DNA from: Exiguobacterium aestuarii
GTDB taxonomy: Bacteria; Bacillota; Bacilli; Exiguobacteriales; Exiguobacteriaceae
Length of the DNA stretch: 64,000 nucleotides
Assembly: GCF_020171655.1 (NCBI RefSeq)
Contig: NZ_JAIVAC010000001.1
Span: 2,016,723-2,080,722 of the forward strand
Reading direction: 5' to 3'
Part shown: in pieces, positions 25,895 through 33,774 of the stretch
Layout: each line of letters starts with the position of its first letter
Numbering within the stretch: position 1 is the first letter of the stretch
Program-made: the position numbers and the translations under genes
Notes under the pieces: model-generated
Database searches by the model: none
What the model saw: only the letters and a program-made list of their open reading frames with translations
What the model was told of the DNA's origin: nothing

Positions 25895-26203
25895 TTAAAA
25901 TAAATCAGGGTCTTCTGATAACGTTCTTACTTTTCGAACTTTCGTCGGTCGTCCCGTCCAGCCGAGCGCCACGAAGAAAAAGGCACCCGCTAGTAAACCA
26001 AATAAGACGGTCAGTCCTATTTGAACCCCGATAAATCCGTATTGTTCTCCTAGCTTCACAAGGAAGAGTGGCGCAAACAGACAGGTCATACTTAGCGAAA
26101 AGAGTCCTCCACGTACTCGTCGCCCCGCATTGCCGATTGTAAACCATCCAAACGCGATCCATACACAAGCAACAAATCCTAGCGCCGCAATCATCATCCA
26201 CAT
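25895..26203 (-). CDS. Hypothetical membrane protein
   Basis: 102 residues with three predicted membrane helices. The reading frame was chosen over the overlapping one at 25905-26213 because it is hydrophobic in membrane-length blocks (MIAALGFVACVWIAFGWFTI; IGLTVLFGLLAGAFFFVALG). AGGTGAGG ribosome site at a fair distance. No family recognised. Confidence 0.6.
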   Translation of the reverse strand: MWMMIAALGFVACVWIAFGWFTIGNAGRRVRGGLFSLSMTCLFAPLFLVKLGEQYGFIGVQIGLTVLFGLLAGAFFFVALGWTGRPTKVRKVRTLSEDPDLF

Positions 26204-26347
26204 TCGCCCGCACCTCACCTTTTCGTTTTTCTTTCTATTCCCCATTTTTCTTGAGATTCCTACTATTTTTTCAAGGATTGAGAGAATTTCCGGGTAAAGG
26301 TAAATTAGACAAGATGCGATGCCGGACAATGAAGGAGTGGGTTGCGC

Positions 26348-26662
26348 ATGAGTGCAAGGTTAACCTTTGCCCTAGTCTTTCTCGGTCTTTTTTTAATCGT
26401 CATGTATTGGATGAGTACATGGAATGACAATGTGGTCGAGGGCCAAATTGAACGAGTCGACATTCCTCAGCTATTGATTGAATCCACTGAATCCTCAGAA
26501 GAGGTCACGTTGCGCGTCATCTTAATTAACGACCAAACCGAAGTGACGGGCATCATCAATAGCGTACAAGGATTACAAAGCGGTCAGCTCGTCACCATCG
26601 AGGTCATCCCCACGGAGTCCAACTTGAACATCGCACGGACGATTGAAGTCACATCACCATGA
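26348..26662 (+). CDS. Hypothetical membrane-anchored protein
   Basis: 104 residues: an N-terminal membrane helix (5-22) and a soluble beta-rich part (about 30-104) outside the membrane. No family recognised. Start at the ATG at 26348 with GGAGTG eight bases before; the in-frame TTG two codons earlier is less likely. Confidence 0.6.
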   Translation: MSARLTFALVFLGLFLIVMYWMSTWNDNVVEGQIERVDIPQLLIESTESSEEVTLRVILINDQTEVTGIINSVQGLQSGQLVTIEVIPTESNLNIARTIEVTSP

Positions 26663-26735
26663 TTTTCTGAAATGAAGCGTAACTTTTCCAGAACTGTGGA
26701 ATATGAGAAAGAGTCATGATAAAGGAGTGATCGGA

Positions 26736-27521
26736 TTGATTTCAAATAAATTACTATCTGGAAAAGTAGCGTTCGTCACCGGAGCGGCATCTGGTATCGG
26801 ACGTGCCGCAGTTATCCGTTTCATCCAAGCGGGTGCGAAAGTCGCCATTCTCGACTTGAATGAAGAGGATGCGATGCGTCTCGCCAGTCTCGTCGGAGAG
26901 GAACGGGCCATCGGAATCAGCGCGGATGTTGCAGATGAAGCCGCGATGAAAGAAGCGTATGCACGGACGATTGAACGATTCGGACAAATCGATATCGTCT
27001 TCGCCAACGCCGGACGAAACGGGACCATCACACCGATTGAACACTTGTCCATTGAAGACTGGAATGGTGTCGTGGAGACGAATCTGACGGGAACGTTTTT
27101 GACCGTCAAACATGCCATTCCTCATTTGAAAGAGAATGGTGGCAGCATCATCATCACTTCGTCAATCAATGGCAATCGCTACTTTAAAAACTTTGGTTTC
27201 AGTGGCTATGCGACGACGAAAGCAGGTCAGACCGGATTTGCGAAAATGGCAGCTGCGGAGCTCGCGCAATTCGGAATACGCGTGAATTCCATTTGCCCAG
27301 GGGCCATCGATACGAATATCGACGATTCAACCAATAGAGACGATGCATTACTCGAAGAAATCGTCATCCCTATCGAGTATCCGCTCGGCAACCAACCGCT
27401 TGCCGGAAAGTCCGGTGCCGCGAAACAAGTTGCTGACGTCGTCTTATTCTTTGCGAGCAACATGTCGAGCCATGTCACCGGTTCTGAAGTGTATGTCGAC
27501 GGTGCTGAATCCCTCTTGTAA
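26736..27521 (+). CDS. Short-chain dehydrogenase/reductase
   Basis: 261 residues, classical SDR. The cofactor motif TGAASGIG, NAG in VFANAGRNG, the catalytic Ser (IITSSING) and YxxxK (GYATTKAG) are present; the C-terminal GSEVYVDGAESLL is typical. TTG start behind AAAGGAGTGATCGGA. The usual substrate is an alcohol, sugar or sterol-like ketone; not predictable here. Confidence 0.92.
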   Translation: MISNKLLSGKVAFVTGAASGIGRAAVIRFIQAGAKVAILDLNEEDAMRLASLVGEERAIGISADVADEAAMKEAYARTIERFGQIDIVFANAGRNGTITPIEHLSIEDWNGVVETNLTGTFLTVKHAIPHLKENGGSIIITSSINGNRYFKNFGFSGYATTKAGQTGFAKMAAAELAQFGIRVNSICPGAIDTNIDDSTNRDDALLEEIVIPIEYPLGNQPLAGKSGAAKQVADVVLFFASNMSSHVTGSEVYVDGAESLL

Positions 27522-27523
27522 TC

Positions 27524-27560
27524 AAAAAGCAGACCATTTCATACAAAATGGTCTGCTTTT
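27524..27560. terminator. Bidirectional terminator
   Basis: Stem AAGCAGACCATTT/AAATGGTCTGCTT with flanking A and T tracts, between the SDR gene and the convergent GNAT gene. Confidence 0.9.
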
Positions 27561-28353
27561 ATTTGAGAATCGGACTTTTCATGACCGCTTTTTGGTAAAA
27601 CGGTTGAAACCCGAGGCGTTCCATATTTCGCCCTGAAGCCGAATCGACCTTCGTCGTTACAGTGAGAACGTCACAGCCAAGCGCTTTCGCTTCGGCTATT
27701 CGCTCTAAGATGAGTTGGGTTTGGTAGCCTTTTTGCCGGTAAGACGGCACGGTACTCGTCAGAAACAGTTCCCCGATTCCGTCTTGCGTGGCGAGGATCC
27801 CACCTGCTACGACAGTGTCCGATTCTCGTACGAGATAAGCGTGATTACTCGGCAGCGCATAAAATCCTTTCGCCGTATCGACCGTCTCTTGAAGAATCGT
27901 TCCAGATTCGGCAAATCCAGCCGCAATCGCGTGAGCCCATTCATGGAGCGTCTCATCTTTTACCTTTTCCACTTGATTCGAAGCAGGCGGTCCGTCATAT
28001 TGCGTCACATCTAACGTCCATACGTCTAAAAAGTGATCGAGCGTATAGTTACGTTCTTGCAGTAAGCGTAGTAAGGAATCGTCCGCTAACGGACAAACTT
28101 CGATATGTAGTCGGGACACATTTTTTCCACGCACCCACTTTTCCATCTGGTGCAGGTCGTAAAAACTTGTCGGTCGATTGAGTCCAAACCCGACTGCAAA
28201 GCTCATATTCCCCATTTTGAACACGTGCCCCTTACCTTCTACGTGTAATTCCGCACCTTCATAGGGAGGGGTTTGTTTGCGGTGTCGAATATACGCAGAC
28301 GTTCCCTCTGCTTTAATGCTTTCGATGCGTCGTGCCAATTCTAAACGTTTCAC
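27559..28353 (-). CDS. GNAT family N-acetyltransferase (two-domain)
   Basis: 264 residues. The active GNAT domain is C-terminal (STVPSYRQKGYQTQLILERI, KVDSASGRNMERLGFQPFYQ); the N-terminal part is a degenerate, non-GNAT-motif segment as in YobR-like proteins. GTG start at 28353 with AAAGGAGGGAAC. Last gene of a minus-strand unit with the NUDIX and the reductase genes upstream. Confidence 0.82.
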   Translation of the reverse strand: MKRLELARRIESIKAEGTSAYIRHRKQTPPYEGAELHVEGKGHVFKMGNMSFAVGFGLNRPTSFYDLHQMEKWVRGKNVSRLHIEVCPLADDSLLRLLQERNYTLDHFLDVWTLDVTQYDGPPASNQVEKVKDETLHEWAHAIAAGFAESGTILQETVDTAKGFYALPSNHAYLVRESDTVVAGGILATQDGIGELFLTSTVPSYRQKGYQTQLILERIAEAKALGCDVLTVTTKVDSASGRNMERLGFQPFYQKAVMKSPILK

Positions 28354-28392
28354 TTTGTTCCCTCCCTTGCTTTTCATGTTGAGTGTAGCATA

Positions 28393-28890
28393 TCACGTTC
28401 GAATCAAGTGACCGTACTGGATTAACCGTTCTTTGACAGTAGGCACGAGTTCAACAGAATCGAGCACCGTGTCCCACTCCTCTAATCTCACATCGACCAC
28501 TTCATCGATTTGTAAGGAAAGTTGATTTACATCAATCGGCTGCTCGCTCGTGTAGACATACACATCTAAGAAGTACGTCCCGCGCTTGATTGTCGTCACG
28601 AAACGCAACTGTTCGGGGTCGACGGTTAGTCCTAATTCTTCTTGGAGTTCACGGACCGCACCTTGCCGACTCGTTTCGCCCGTTAAAATCGAGCCGCCTG
28701 TCCCTTCCCAAAGAAGAGGATACTTCTTATCAGGATGACGCTTCGAGAGTAACAATTTGCCATCCGGATCAAATGTGAATACTTCGATGACTGTGTGAAA
28801 CGTATTCGGATCCAGTTCATCCCCACGAAAATGCGTTCGACCGAGCGGTTGCCGATTTTCGTCTAGTAAATCCCACACTTCCCGGCTCAT
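28393..28890 (-). CDS. NUDIX hydrolase, IDI/YfcD-like
   Basis: 165 residues. It starts EVWDLLDENRQPLGRTHFRG and carries the Nudix box GTGGSILTGETSRQGAVREL-QEELGL. The IPP-isomerase/YfcD branch is suggested by the start and the HTVIEVFTFDPDGKLLLSKR strand. Overlaps the upstream gene stop by 4 bp (ATGA). Confidence 0.88.
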   Translation of the reverse strand: MSREVWDLLDENRQPLGRTHFRGDELDPNTFHTVIEVFTFDPDGKLLLSKRHPDKKYPLLWEGTGGSILTGETSRQGAVRELQEELGLTVDPEQLRFVTTIKRGTYFLDVYVYTSEQPIDVNQLSLQIDEVVDVRLEEWDTVLDSVELVPTVKERLIQYGHLIRT

Positions 28891-29954
28891 GGACGAATCT
28901 CATCAATCGTGAAAGAAGATGAACCTTGAATCTCTTCGATGAAATGTGATCCAAACAACATGGCCGGTGTGAAACTGCCTGCAAGCATCCGACCGGAACC
29001 GAGCAATCGATTGACGACGGCGAGTGCACCGTATACGGTGAAAGCATACGTGCTCGCCGTTTGGATGCGAACGACGATTTTGCGCCCCTCCTCATTTGTC
29101 GCCTCTCCCCATACATACGTCGATGATTGTTTACGTTCTGCTTCATTCGGTCCCGATACGTTCTCATCAACATAACGCAGCAATCGCTGCTGCACAGCAA
29201 CTTTCCCAAGAATGGGACTGAACCAAGACAAGACGCGTGCCACATAGGCTGCAGTTGTCGGCACTGGCACCCACGTCGTAATATTCGGGATGTCCGTCGT
29301 ATAGTAGGCGGTCGAAACGTCTCCCCACGGAATCGCAATCGCGGTGCGGCTTCCTCGTCCAAAATCAATCGTTCTGCGCTTTGCCCCGATTGGGAACGGT
29401 GCTAACTTTCCGTTCACACGCTCCACACTACTCGACCCAAGTCCACGAACAGCTGTCTTCATCGTTCCTGGTGAGATGCCTCCTGCCGCCGAAAATCCGA
29501 GAGCGAGTGATGTCGCATCGGGTAAGAGTTCCTTTAATTTTCGTGCGACACAGTCGGTCGGGATGACGTCAAATCCAACGCCAGAACATAGAATGACACC
29601 ACGTGCCTTCGCCTGAGCCGCCCGTTGTTTAGAATGAACATATTCGAACACATCGATTTCCCCGGTAATATCCAAGTAATGCGTACCCGTTTCCAGACAT
29701 GCCTCGATCATCACTTGACTCGTATCCGTGAACGGACCCGCACAGTGAAGAACTAAATCCACATCGCGAAGCGCCTTGATTGCCGCCTCACGACTTAAGG
29801 CGAAAATCGATGTCTCGCAGTCGAGCTCGTCTCCGAGTCGATGAATCTCCCGACCAGTTCGCCCCGCAAGAATCGGACGCAATCCGTCACTGACGGCCTG
29901 ACGGGCAATCAGTTCCCCTGTATATCCATTCGCACCGTATATCATCCATCTCAT
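28887..29954 (-). CDS. Saccharopine dehydrogenase-like/trans-acting enoyl reductase family protein
   Basis: 355 residues. N-terminal Rossmann domain with GANGYTGELIARQAV, LHCAGPF and THYLDITGE motifs, typical of the saccharopine-dehydrogenase-like proteins that include mycobacterial trans-acting enoyl reductases. The substrate is not known in Bacillota. AAGGAGGGG ribosome site. First gene of a three-gene unit with the NUDIX and GNAT genes. Confidence 0.85.
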   Translation of the reverse strand: MRWMIYGANGYTGELIARQAVSDGLRPILAGRTGREIHRLGDELDCETSIFALSREAAIKALRDVDLVLHCAGPFTDTSQVMIEACLETGTHYLDITGEIDVFEYVHSKQRAAQAKARGVILCSGVGFDVIPTDCVARKLKELLPDATSLALGFSAAGGISPGTMKTAVRGLGSSSVERVNGKLAPFPIGAKRRTIDFGRGSRTAIAIPWGDVSTAYYTTDIPNITTWVPVPTTAAYVARVLSWFSPILGKVAVQQRLLRYVDENVSGPNEAERKQSSTYVWGEATNEEGRKIVVRIQTASTYAFTVYGALAVVNRLLGSGRMLAGSFTPAMLFGSHFIEEIQGSSSFTIDEIRP

Positions 29955-29994
29955 TGTTACCCCTCCTTATGTAAGTTTGTCCTTGTTCGTTTCC

Positions 29995-30474
29995 CTAAAT
30001 CGAGTTGAATCGAACGAAAAAGTCTTGAACAATCCCAATCAGATACACACTCCCCATCATGACAAGCAAACACCCAATCGGGACGAAAAGCTTTTTGATG
30101 GCAGCTCGTTTTGTCACGTCCCCTCGATTCATCAATCGACGATCAATCAGGAAGAACAAGATGGCTGCGAGAAGACTCAACCATGATAAGACGAGCCCAA
30201 ATAAAATATGTAAAACGAGCGAAGTGAACAACTGTATGTGCTCCGAACTGAATCGCTTTGCGACCCAATCGCTAAACCACGATGTCACGACACCATATGT
30301 CAAAATGATAGGGAAACTATACGCCATGTAAATCGTACACAATAAAAGAAATCCAGATACGCTCTCTAAAAATAAAGTTTCCACAAGGGTTTGTTGTGAA
30401 AATTCAACAATGCTTAAAAGAAGCGCATAGAGTGGTACGGTCCAGGAAGCCGTGATGATTTTTCGTGTCATCAT
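29995..30474 (-). CDS. Hypothetical polytopic membrane protein
   Basis: 160 residues with four predicted membrane helices and a short basic loop (RRLMNRGDVTKRAAIKKL) between helices 3 and 4. No family recognised. The ATG at 30474 is preferred because AAAGGATGG lies just upstream; an ATG three codons earlier overlaps that site. Confidence 0.65.
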   Translation of the reverse strand: MMTRKIITASWTVPLYALLLSIVEFSQQTLVETLFLESVSGFLLLCTIYMAYSFPIILTYGVVTSWFSDWVAKRFSSEHIQLFTSLVLHILFGLVLSWLSLLAAILFFLIDRRLMNRGDVTKRAAIKKLFVPIGCLLVMMGSVYLIGIVQDFFVRFNSI

Positions 30475-30533
30475 CGAATCCATCCTTTCTTTTCATTCTT
30501 CTCCACTTTAGCGCAATCAACTTGAAAACGCAC

Positions 30534-30560
30534 AAAAACCAGCCTGAATTCAGGCTGGCT
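30534..30560 (-). terminator. Terminator of the mhq-type operon
   Basis: Perfect palindromic stem CCAGCCTGAATTCAGGCTGG (30539-30558) followed by TTTTT on the minus strand. Confidence 0.9.
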
Positions 30561-30570
30561 TCGCGATTTG

Positions 30571-31134
30571 TTAATTGTTTGCAACTTCTCCGGCTTTCGT
30601 ACGGACTGACTGCATCGCTTCCGTCCACGGAAGGAGTTGGTCGAGCATGTCGTTGACCGATTGTGCTTGCACATCTTTCGGTGCGAAATGTGTTCCGTTC
30701 TCGAAGTCCGTGAAGAGTGAGAGTGCAGGATGGACACGTACGTGAGCGATTGACAATTCACTCAAGATGCCACGTAAATGTTCCGTTGCACGTGCTCCAC
30801 CGACAGAACCGTATGACACGATTCCGGCTGCTTTATTGTTCCATTCGACGCGTAAGTAGTCGAGTGCGTTTTTAAGAGATGCTGAGATGGAATGATTGTA
30901 TTCTTGGACGATGAAGATGAATCCGTCCATTTGCGCAATTTTCTCCGACCAAGCTGCTGCGCCTGATGCGTCTTGGCCAGCTTCACCGAGAAGCGGCAAG
31001 TTGTAGTCTGCGATGTCGATGACTTCATAGTTGGCATCGCCACGTTTGTCGGCGAGTTCTTTCACCCATTCCCCGACTTGTGGACTGACGCGACCTTCAC
31101 GAGTTGATCCGAGTACGATTCCGATGTTTAACAT
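30571..31134 (-). CDS. NADPH-dependent FMN reductase
   Basis: 187 residues, flavodoxin-like fold. The FMN-phosphate loop GSTREGRVSPQVGEWV and the segment EYNHSISASLKNALDYL followed by YGSVGGARA are typical of the YieF/AzoR-related NAD(P)H:quinone reductases. It probably reduces quinones in two electrons. The ATG at 31134 with AAGGAGGAAC is preferred over the 22-codon longer frame. It follows the dioxygenase gene, as in mhq operons of Bacillus. Confidence 0.9.
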   Translation of the reverse strand: MLNIGIVLGSTREGRVSPQVGEWVKELADKRGDANYEVIDIADYNLPLLGEAGQDASGAAAWSEKIAQMDGFIFIVQEYNHSISASLKNALDYLRVEWNNKAAGIVSYGSVGGARATEHLRGILSELSIAHVRVHPALSLFTDFENGTHFAPKDVQAQSVNDMLDQLLPWTEAMQSVRTKAGEVANN

Positions 31135-31196
31135 AGTAGTTCCTCCTTGGTTATGTTGTGATTCATCTGATTTTCCAAACAAACGATTTAAGAAAC

Positions 31197-32192
31197 TCAT
31201 TTCATGCCCTCATATTCTTTCTCAAATGTTTTCGTGCTTCTGACTGTATCGATTGGTCGCACCATCGCCTCGATTTGCGAACGTTTCGCTTCGAGGAACG
31301 GCGGGAGTGACAACTTTTCACCGACCGTCTCATACGGCTCGTCTCCCATGAATCCAGGTCCGTCCGTCGCCCACTCAAACAAGATTTGCGGCGCGACACG
31401 CGCATAAGATGATTCAAAGAAGAAGCGATCGACATAGCCAGAAGTCGGCAAACCGAACTGTTGGAGACGTGCTGTCCATTCATCGAGGACGCTCCGGTCT
31501 TCGACACGGAATGCGACGTGATGCACGGTACCGAACCCTTGACGCGCTTGTGGAGATGTCTCGTCATGAATGACGATCACTTGCGCTCCGTTTCCACCTT
31601 CACCTCCTTCAAAGAGATAAACATCACCTTCTCGCCCGATCTCTTTAAATAGCATCACTTGCTCCATCACTTGTTTGAAATACGTGATGTCGGCAATTCG
31701 AATAAAGATGGGACCGAGCCCTGTGATGGCGTACTCAAGCGGGATTGGCCCATTCTTCCACGGTTCGCCCGATGCAATCCCTTCGTTGAACTCATCTGAG
31801 ATGAGTTGATACGCCTGTTCGTCAAAATCGATGAACGAGAGCGTCTTCTTCCCGAACTGTTCTTGAATCCCTTCATGTTCGACACCGAGACGGTCGAAGC
31901 GACGGACCCAATACGTCAACGCTTCATCTGTCGGCACGCGGAACGACGTCTTCGCGATTTCATTTGTTCCGTGCTTACCTTTCGGGATACCCGGGAAGTC
32001 GAAGAACGTCATGTCTGTACCGGCATTCCCTTTATCGTCTGCAAAAAATAAGTGATACGTTTGAATGTCGTCCTGGTTGACCGTTTTCTTCACCAAGCGC
32101 ATTCCTAAAACATGGGTGAAGAAGTCATAGTTTTTTTCGGCGCTACTCGTGATTGCCGTGACGTGGTGAATTCCTTTTACGTGGTTCATCAT
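31197..32192 (-). CDS. Ring-cleaving dioxygenase (MhqO/MhqA-like)
   Basis: 331 residues, two VOC (glyoxalase/dioxygenase) domains. Metal ligands are visible in GIHHVTAI (His near 9), FGTVHHVAFR (His near 226) and ILFEWATD (Glu). Relatives MhqA, MhqE and MhqO in Bacillus cleave hydroquinone-type rings and protect against quinones. A perfect 18-bp dyad lies 15 bp upstream. Two adjacent ATGs (32192, 32189) both fit the GGAGAG site. Confidence 0.9.
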   Translation of the reverse strand: MMNHVKGIHHVTAITSSAEKNYDFFTHVLGMRLVKKTVNQDDIQTYHLFFADDKGNAGTDMTFFDFPGIPKGKHGTNEIAKTSFRVPTDEALTYWVRRFDRLGVEHEGIQEQFGKKTLSFIDFDEQAYQLISDEFNEGIASGEPWKNGPIPLEYAITGLGPIFIRIADITYFKQVMEQVMLFKEIGREGDVYLFEGGEGGNGAQVIVIHDETSPQARQGFGTVHHVAFRVEDRSVLDEWTARLQQFGLPTSGYVDRFFFESSYARVAPQILFEWATDGPGFMGDEPYETVGEKLSLPPFLEAKRSQIEAMVRPIDTVRSTKTFEKEYEGMK

Positions 32193-32206
32193 TCTCTCTC
32201 CTTTTA

Positions 32207-32224
32207 TATCTTGATTTCAAGATA
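32207..32224. promoter_or_regulatory. MhqR-type operator before the dioxygenase gene
   Basis: Perfect palindrome TATCTTGATTTCAAGATA, overlapping the stop codon of the MarR-type gene. It fits the tATCTcgaAtTCgAGATa pattern known for MhqR in Bacillus subtilis. Confidence 0.72.
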
Positions 32225-32660
32225 CATGATTAAATTTTTTTGCGGCTTCTGCCCGCTTCCCAATTTGTTTCAACTGTTCAATCGTTTCTGTCAGAGATAA
32301 TCCTTCAAATAATGCATTCATATGCTCCGTATGCTTCGGAAAAATATCTTGCATCAAGTGCTCTCCGTCAGTCGTTAACGCAGCATATGTGATGCGGCGA
32401 TCGCTCGGACAAGCTTTTCGGACGAGATACCCTTTCTCTTCTAACCGGTCTACGACGTACGTCATGCTCCCGCTCGAGAGGAGGATTTTCTTTCCGATGA
32501 CTTGAATCGGTTGATCTCCTTTATGATATAAAAACTCGAGTACGGCAAACTCGGTCGCGTTTAATCCGTAAGACGCCACTTCCTGTTTCACCAGGTCTTG
32601 TAATGACTGAGAGGCACGCAAGAGCACGGTGATTGTTTTTAATGCATCAGATGGTTCCAT
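32217..32660 (-). CDS. mhqR: MarR-family repressor (MhqR-like)
   Basis: 147 residues with the MarR winged helix: LNATEFAVLEFLYHKGDQPI, IGKKILLSSGSMTYVVDRLE, and the wing CPSDRRITYAALT. MhqR of Bacillus senses hydroquinones/quinones by thiol S-aryl modification and represses mhq genes; one cysteine here (Cys in RKACPSDRR) could serve this. The ATG at 32660 has AAAGGAGGGAG. It sits in front of the dioxygenase and reductase genes it probably controls. Confidence 0.85.
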   Translation of the reverse strand: MEPSDALKTITVLLRASQSLQDLVKQEVASYGLNATEFAVLEFLYHKGDQPIQVIGKKILLSSGSMTYVVDRLEEKGYLVRKACPSDRRITYAALTTDGEHLMQDIFPKHTEHMNALFEGLSLTETIEQLKQIGKRAEAAKKFNHVS

Positions 32661-32705
32661 CTGTCTCCCTCCTTTGTCCAAGAGAGCCATTAATTTAAAT
32701 TCAAA

Positions 32706-32723
32706 TATCTTTAATTCGAGATA
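32706..32723. promoter_or_regulatory. MhqR-type operator before the regulator gene
   Basis: TATCTTTAATTCGAGATA, a near-palindrome matching the same pattern as the site at 32207. It directly follows the -10 box, covering the expected start of transcription, so the repressor should control itself. Confidence 0.7.
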
Positions 32724-32752
32724 AATATATCACCGTTATCGTTTCGAGTCAA
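32724..32752 (-). promoter_or_regulatory. Sigma-A promoter of the mhqR-type operon
   Basis: Minus-strand TTGACT (32747-32752), 17-bp spacer, TATATT (32724-32729). Confidence 0.75.
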
Positions 32753-32761
32753 CTCATAATT

Positions 32762-32804
32762 ACTAGACCCGTCAAAGACTATAGATTTATTTAACGGGTC
32801 TAGT
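32762..32804. repeat. Inverted repeat at the island edge
   Basis: Perfect 11-bp arms ACTAGACCCGT and ACGGGTCTAGT separated by 21 bp. It lies between the ariB-like stop and the mhqR promoter. No T tract follows, so it is not a standard terminator. Confidence 0.75.
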
Positions 32805-32859
32805 TAGCTTCTATTATATAAATGTAGCCACTATAGGGTTTGATAATTTAACAAAGTAA

Positions 32860-33774
32860 TTATGCAAGTCTACTCAATCTATCTTTTATGTAACTTATTT
32901 CTGAATCAATCAAAAAATTAGAGATTAAAGTCGGGATATGACTATGTGAAAATTTATTTTTCATTCTCCACATACATTTCGCATTATTCCCAATTGAACA
33001 AAAATTACACGTGATTCCCTCTGTTACCCCACACTGTTCTTGAATCTGAGGAATTTTATTAATTAGATACCTAGCAAAGACATTTAATATCCATTTCCCT
33101 TTTGCTATATACTTTAAATCTTTAAATTCGATATTTTTACTTTTTGCGAATTCGTCCAAATCTGTCTTTTTCAAATTTATTTGCTGGAGTAATCTAGGTT
33201 TATTGTTTTCCGCAAATAATTTATCGGCAGAATCACTGTACTTAATTACACTTTCATAACCAGTCTCGCATGCATTTTTTAAAGCCTCTAACGAAAAATA
33301 ATATAAATCGTTAAAGTCATTTTCTGTCAACTCTTTCACAATTTCGGTTTCTATTTTTTCATTTAAACACTTACTACTTACCGATGTAAGTTTTAAAATT
33401 AAATCAATAGCATTTTCTCTGGTAATATAGTGAGATTCTTGAGAATAATATTTTAAAATTAGTAATCCTACGTATTTAGGATCAGGAAGCTCTTCTCTAT
33501 AATCTCTAACATCTTTATCAATAATACCGAGAATATATCTTATATTATCAGATCTTTCTTCAAATTTCGGTTGCAAATTTTCTATAAATTTGATCACATT
33601 ATCTGATCCTTCTCCATACCCTTCGATATTTTCAACGGCCTCGACGTTGATTTCTTTCCCCAAGTCTAATATTATTTTCTCGTAAAATTGAATATCATCG
33701 TATCCTTCTACAACAACAACGGGAGTATTAGACATTATCGCCTCTGTAATCCATTCTTCTAAATCATGCTTCAT
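32860..33774 (-). CDS. ariB: DUF4435 TOPRIM-like protein, PARIS AriB-like
   Basis: 304 residues. The N-terminal part shows a TOPRIM core: VVVVEGYDD (Glu23, Asp26/27) and the DxD motif GIIDKDVRD (Asp86, Asp88), as in DUF4435. A C-terminal cysteine/histidine cluster (Cys248, 256, 259, 267; His277, 279) may bind zinc. In PARIS, AriB is the effector nuclease held by the AriA ATPase and released by phage anti-restriction proteins. The start overlaps the ATPase stop by 11 bp. Base use is clearly more AT-rich than the flanks, pointing to transfer. Assignment rests on architecture, not on a search. Confidence 0.75.
   Translation of the reverse strand: MKHDLEEWITEAIMSNTPVVVVEGYDDIQFYEKIILDLGKEINVEAVENIEGYGEGSDNVIKFIENLQPKFEERSDNIRYILGIIDKDVRDYREELPDPKYVGLLILKYYSQESHYITRENAIDLILKLTSVSSKCLNEKIETEIVKELTENDFNDLYYFSLEALKNACETGYESVIKYSDSADKLFAENNKPRLLQQINLKKTDLDEFAKSKNIEFKDLKYIAKGKWILNVFARYLINKIPQIQEQCGVTEGITCNFCSIGNNAKCMWRMKNKFSHSHIPTLISNFLIDSEISYIKDRLSRLA

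Noticed and set aside
25905..26213. Alternative frame of the small membrane protein at 25895-26203
   Set aside because: Cysteine- and arginine-rich translation with no membrane helices; the neighbouring frame has clear hydrophobic blocks.
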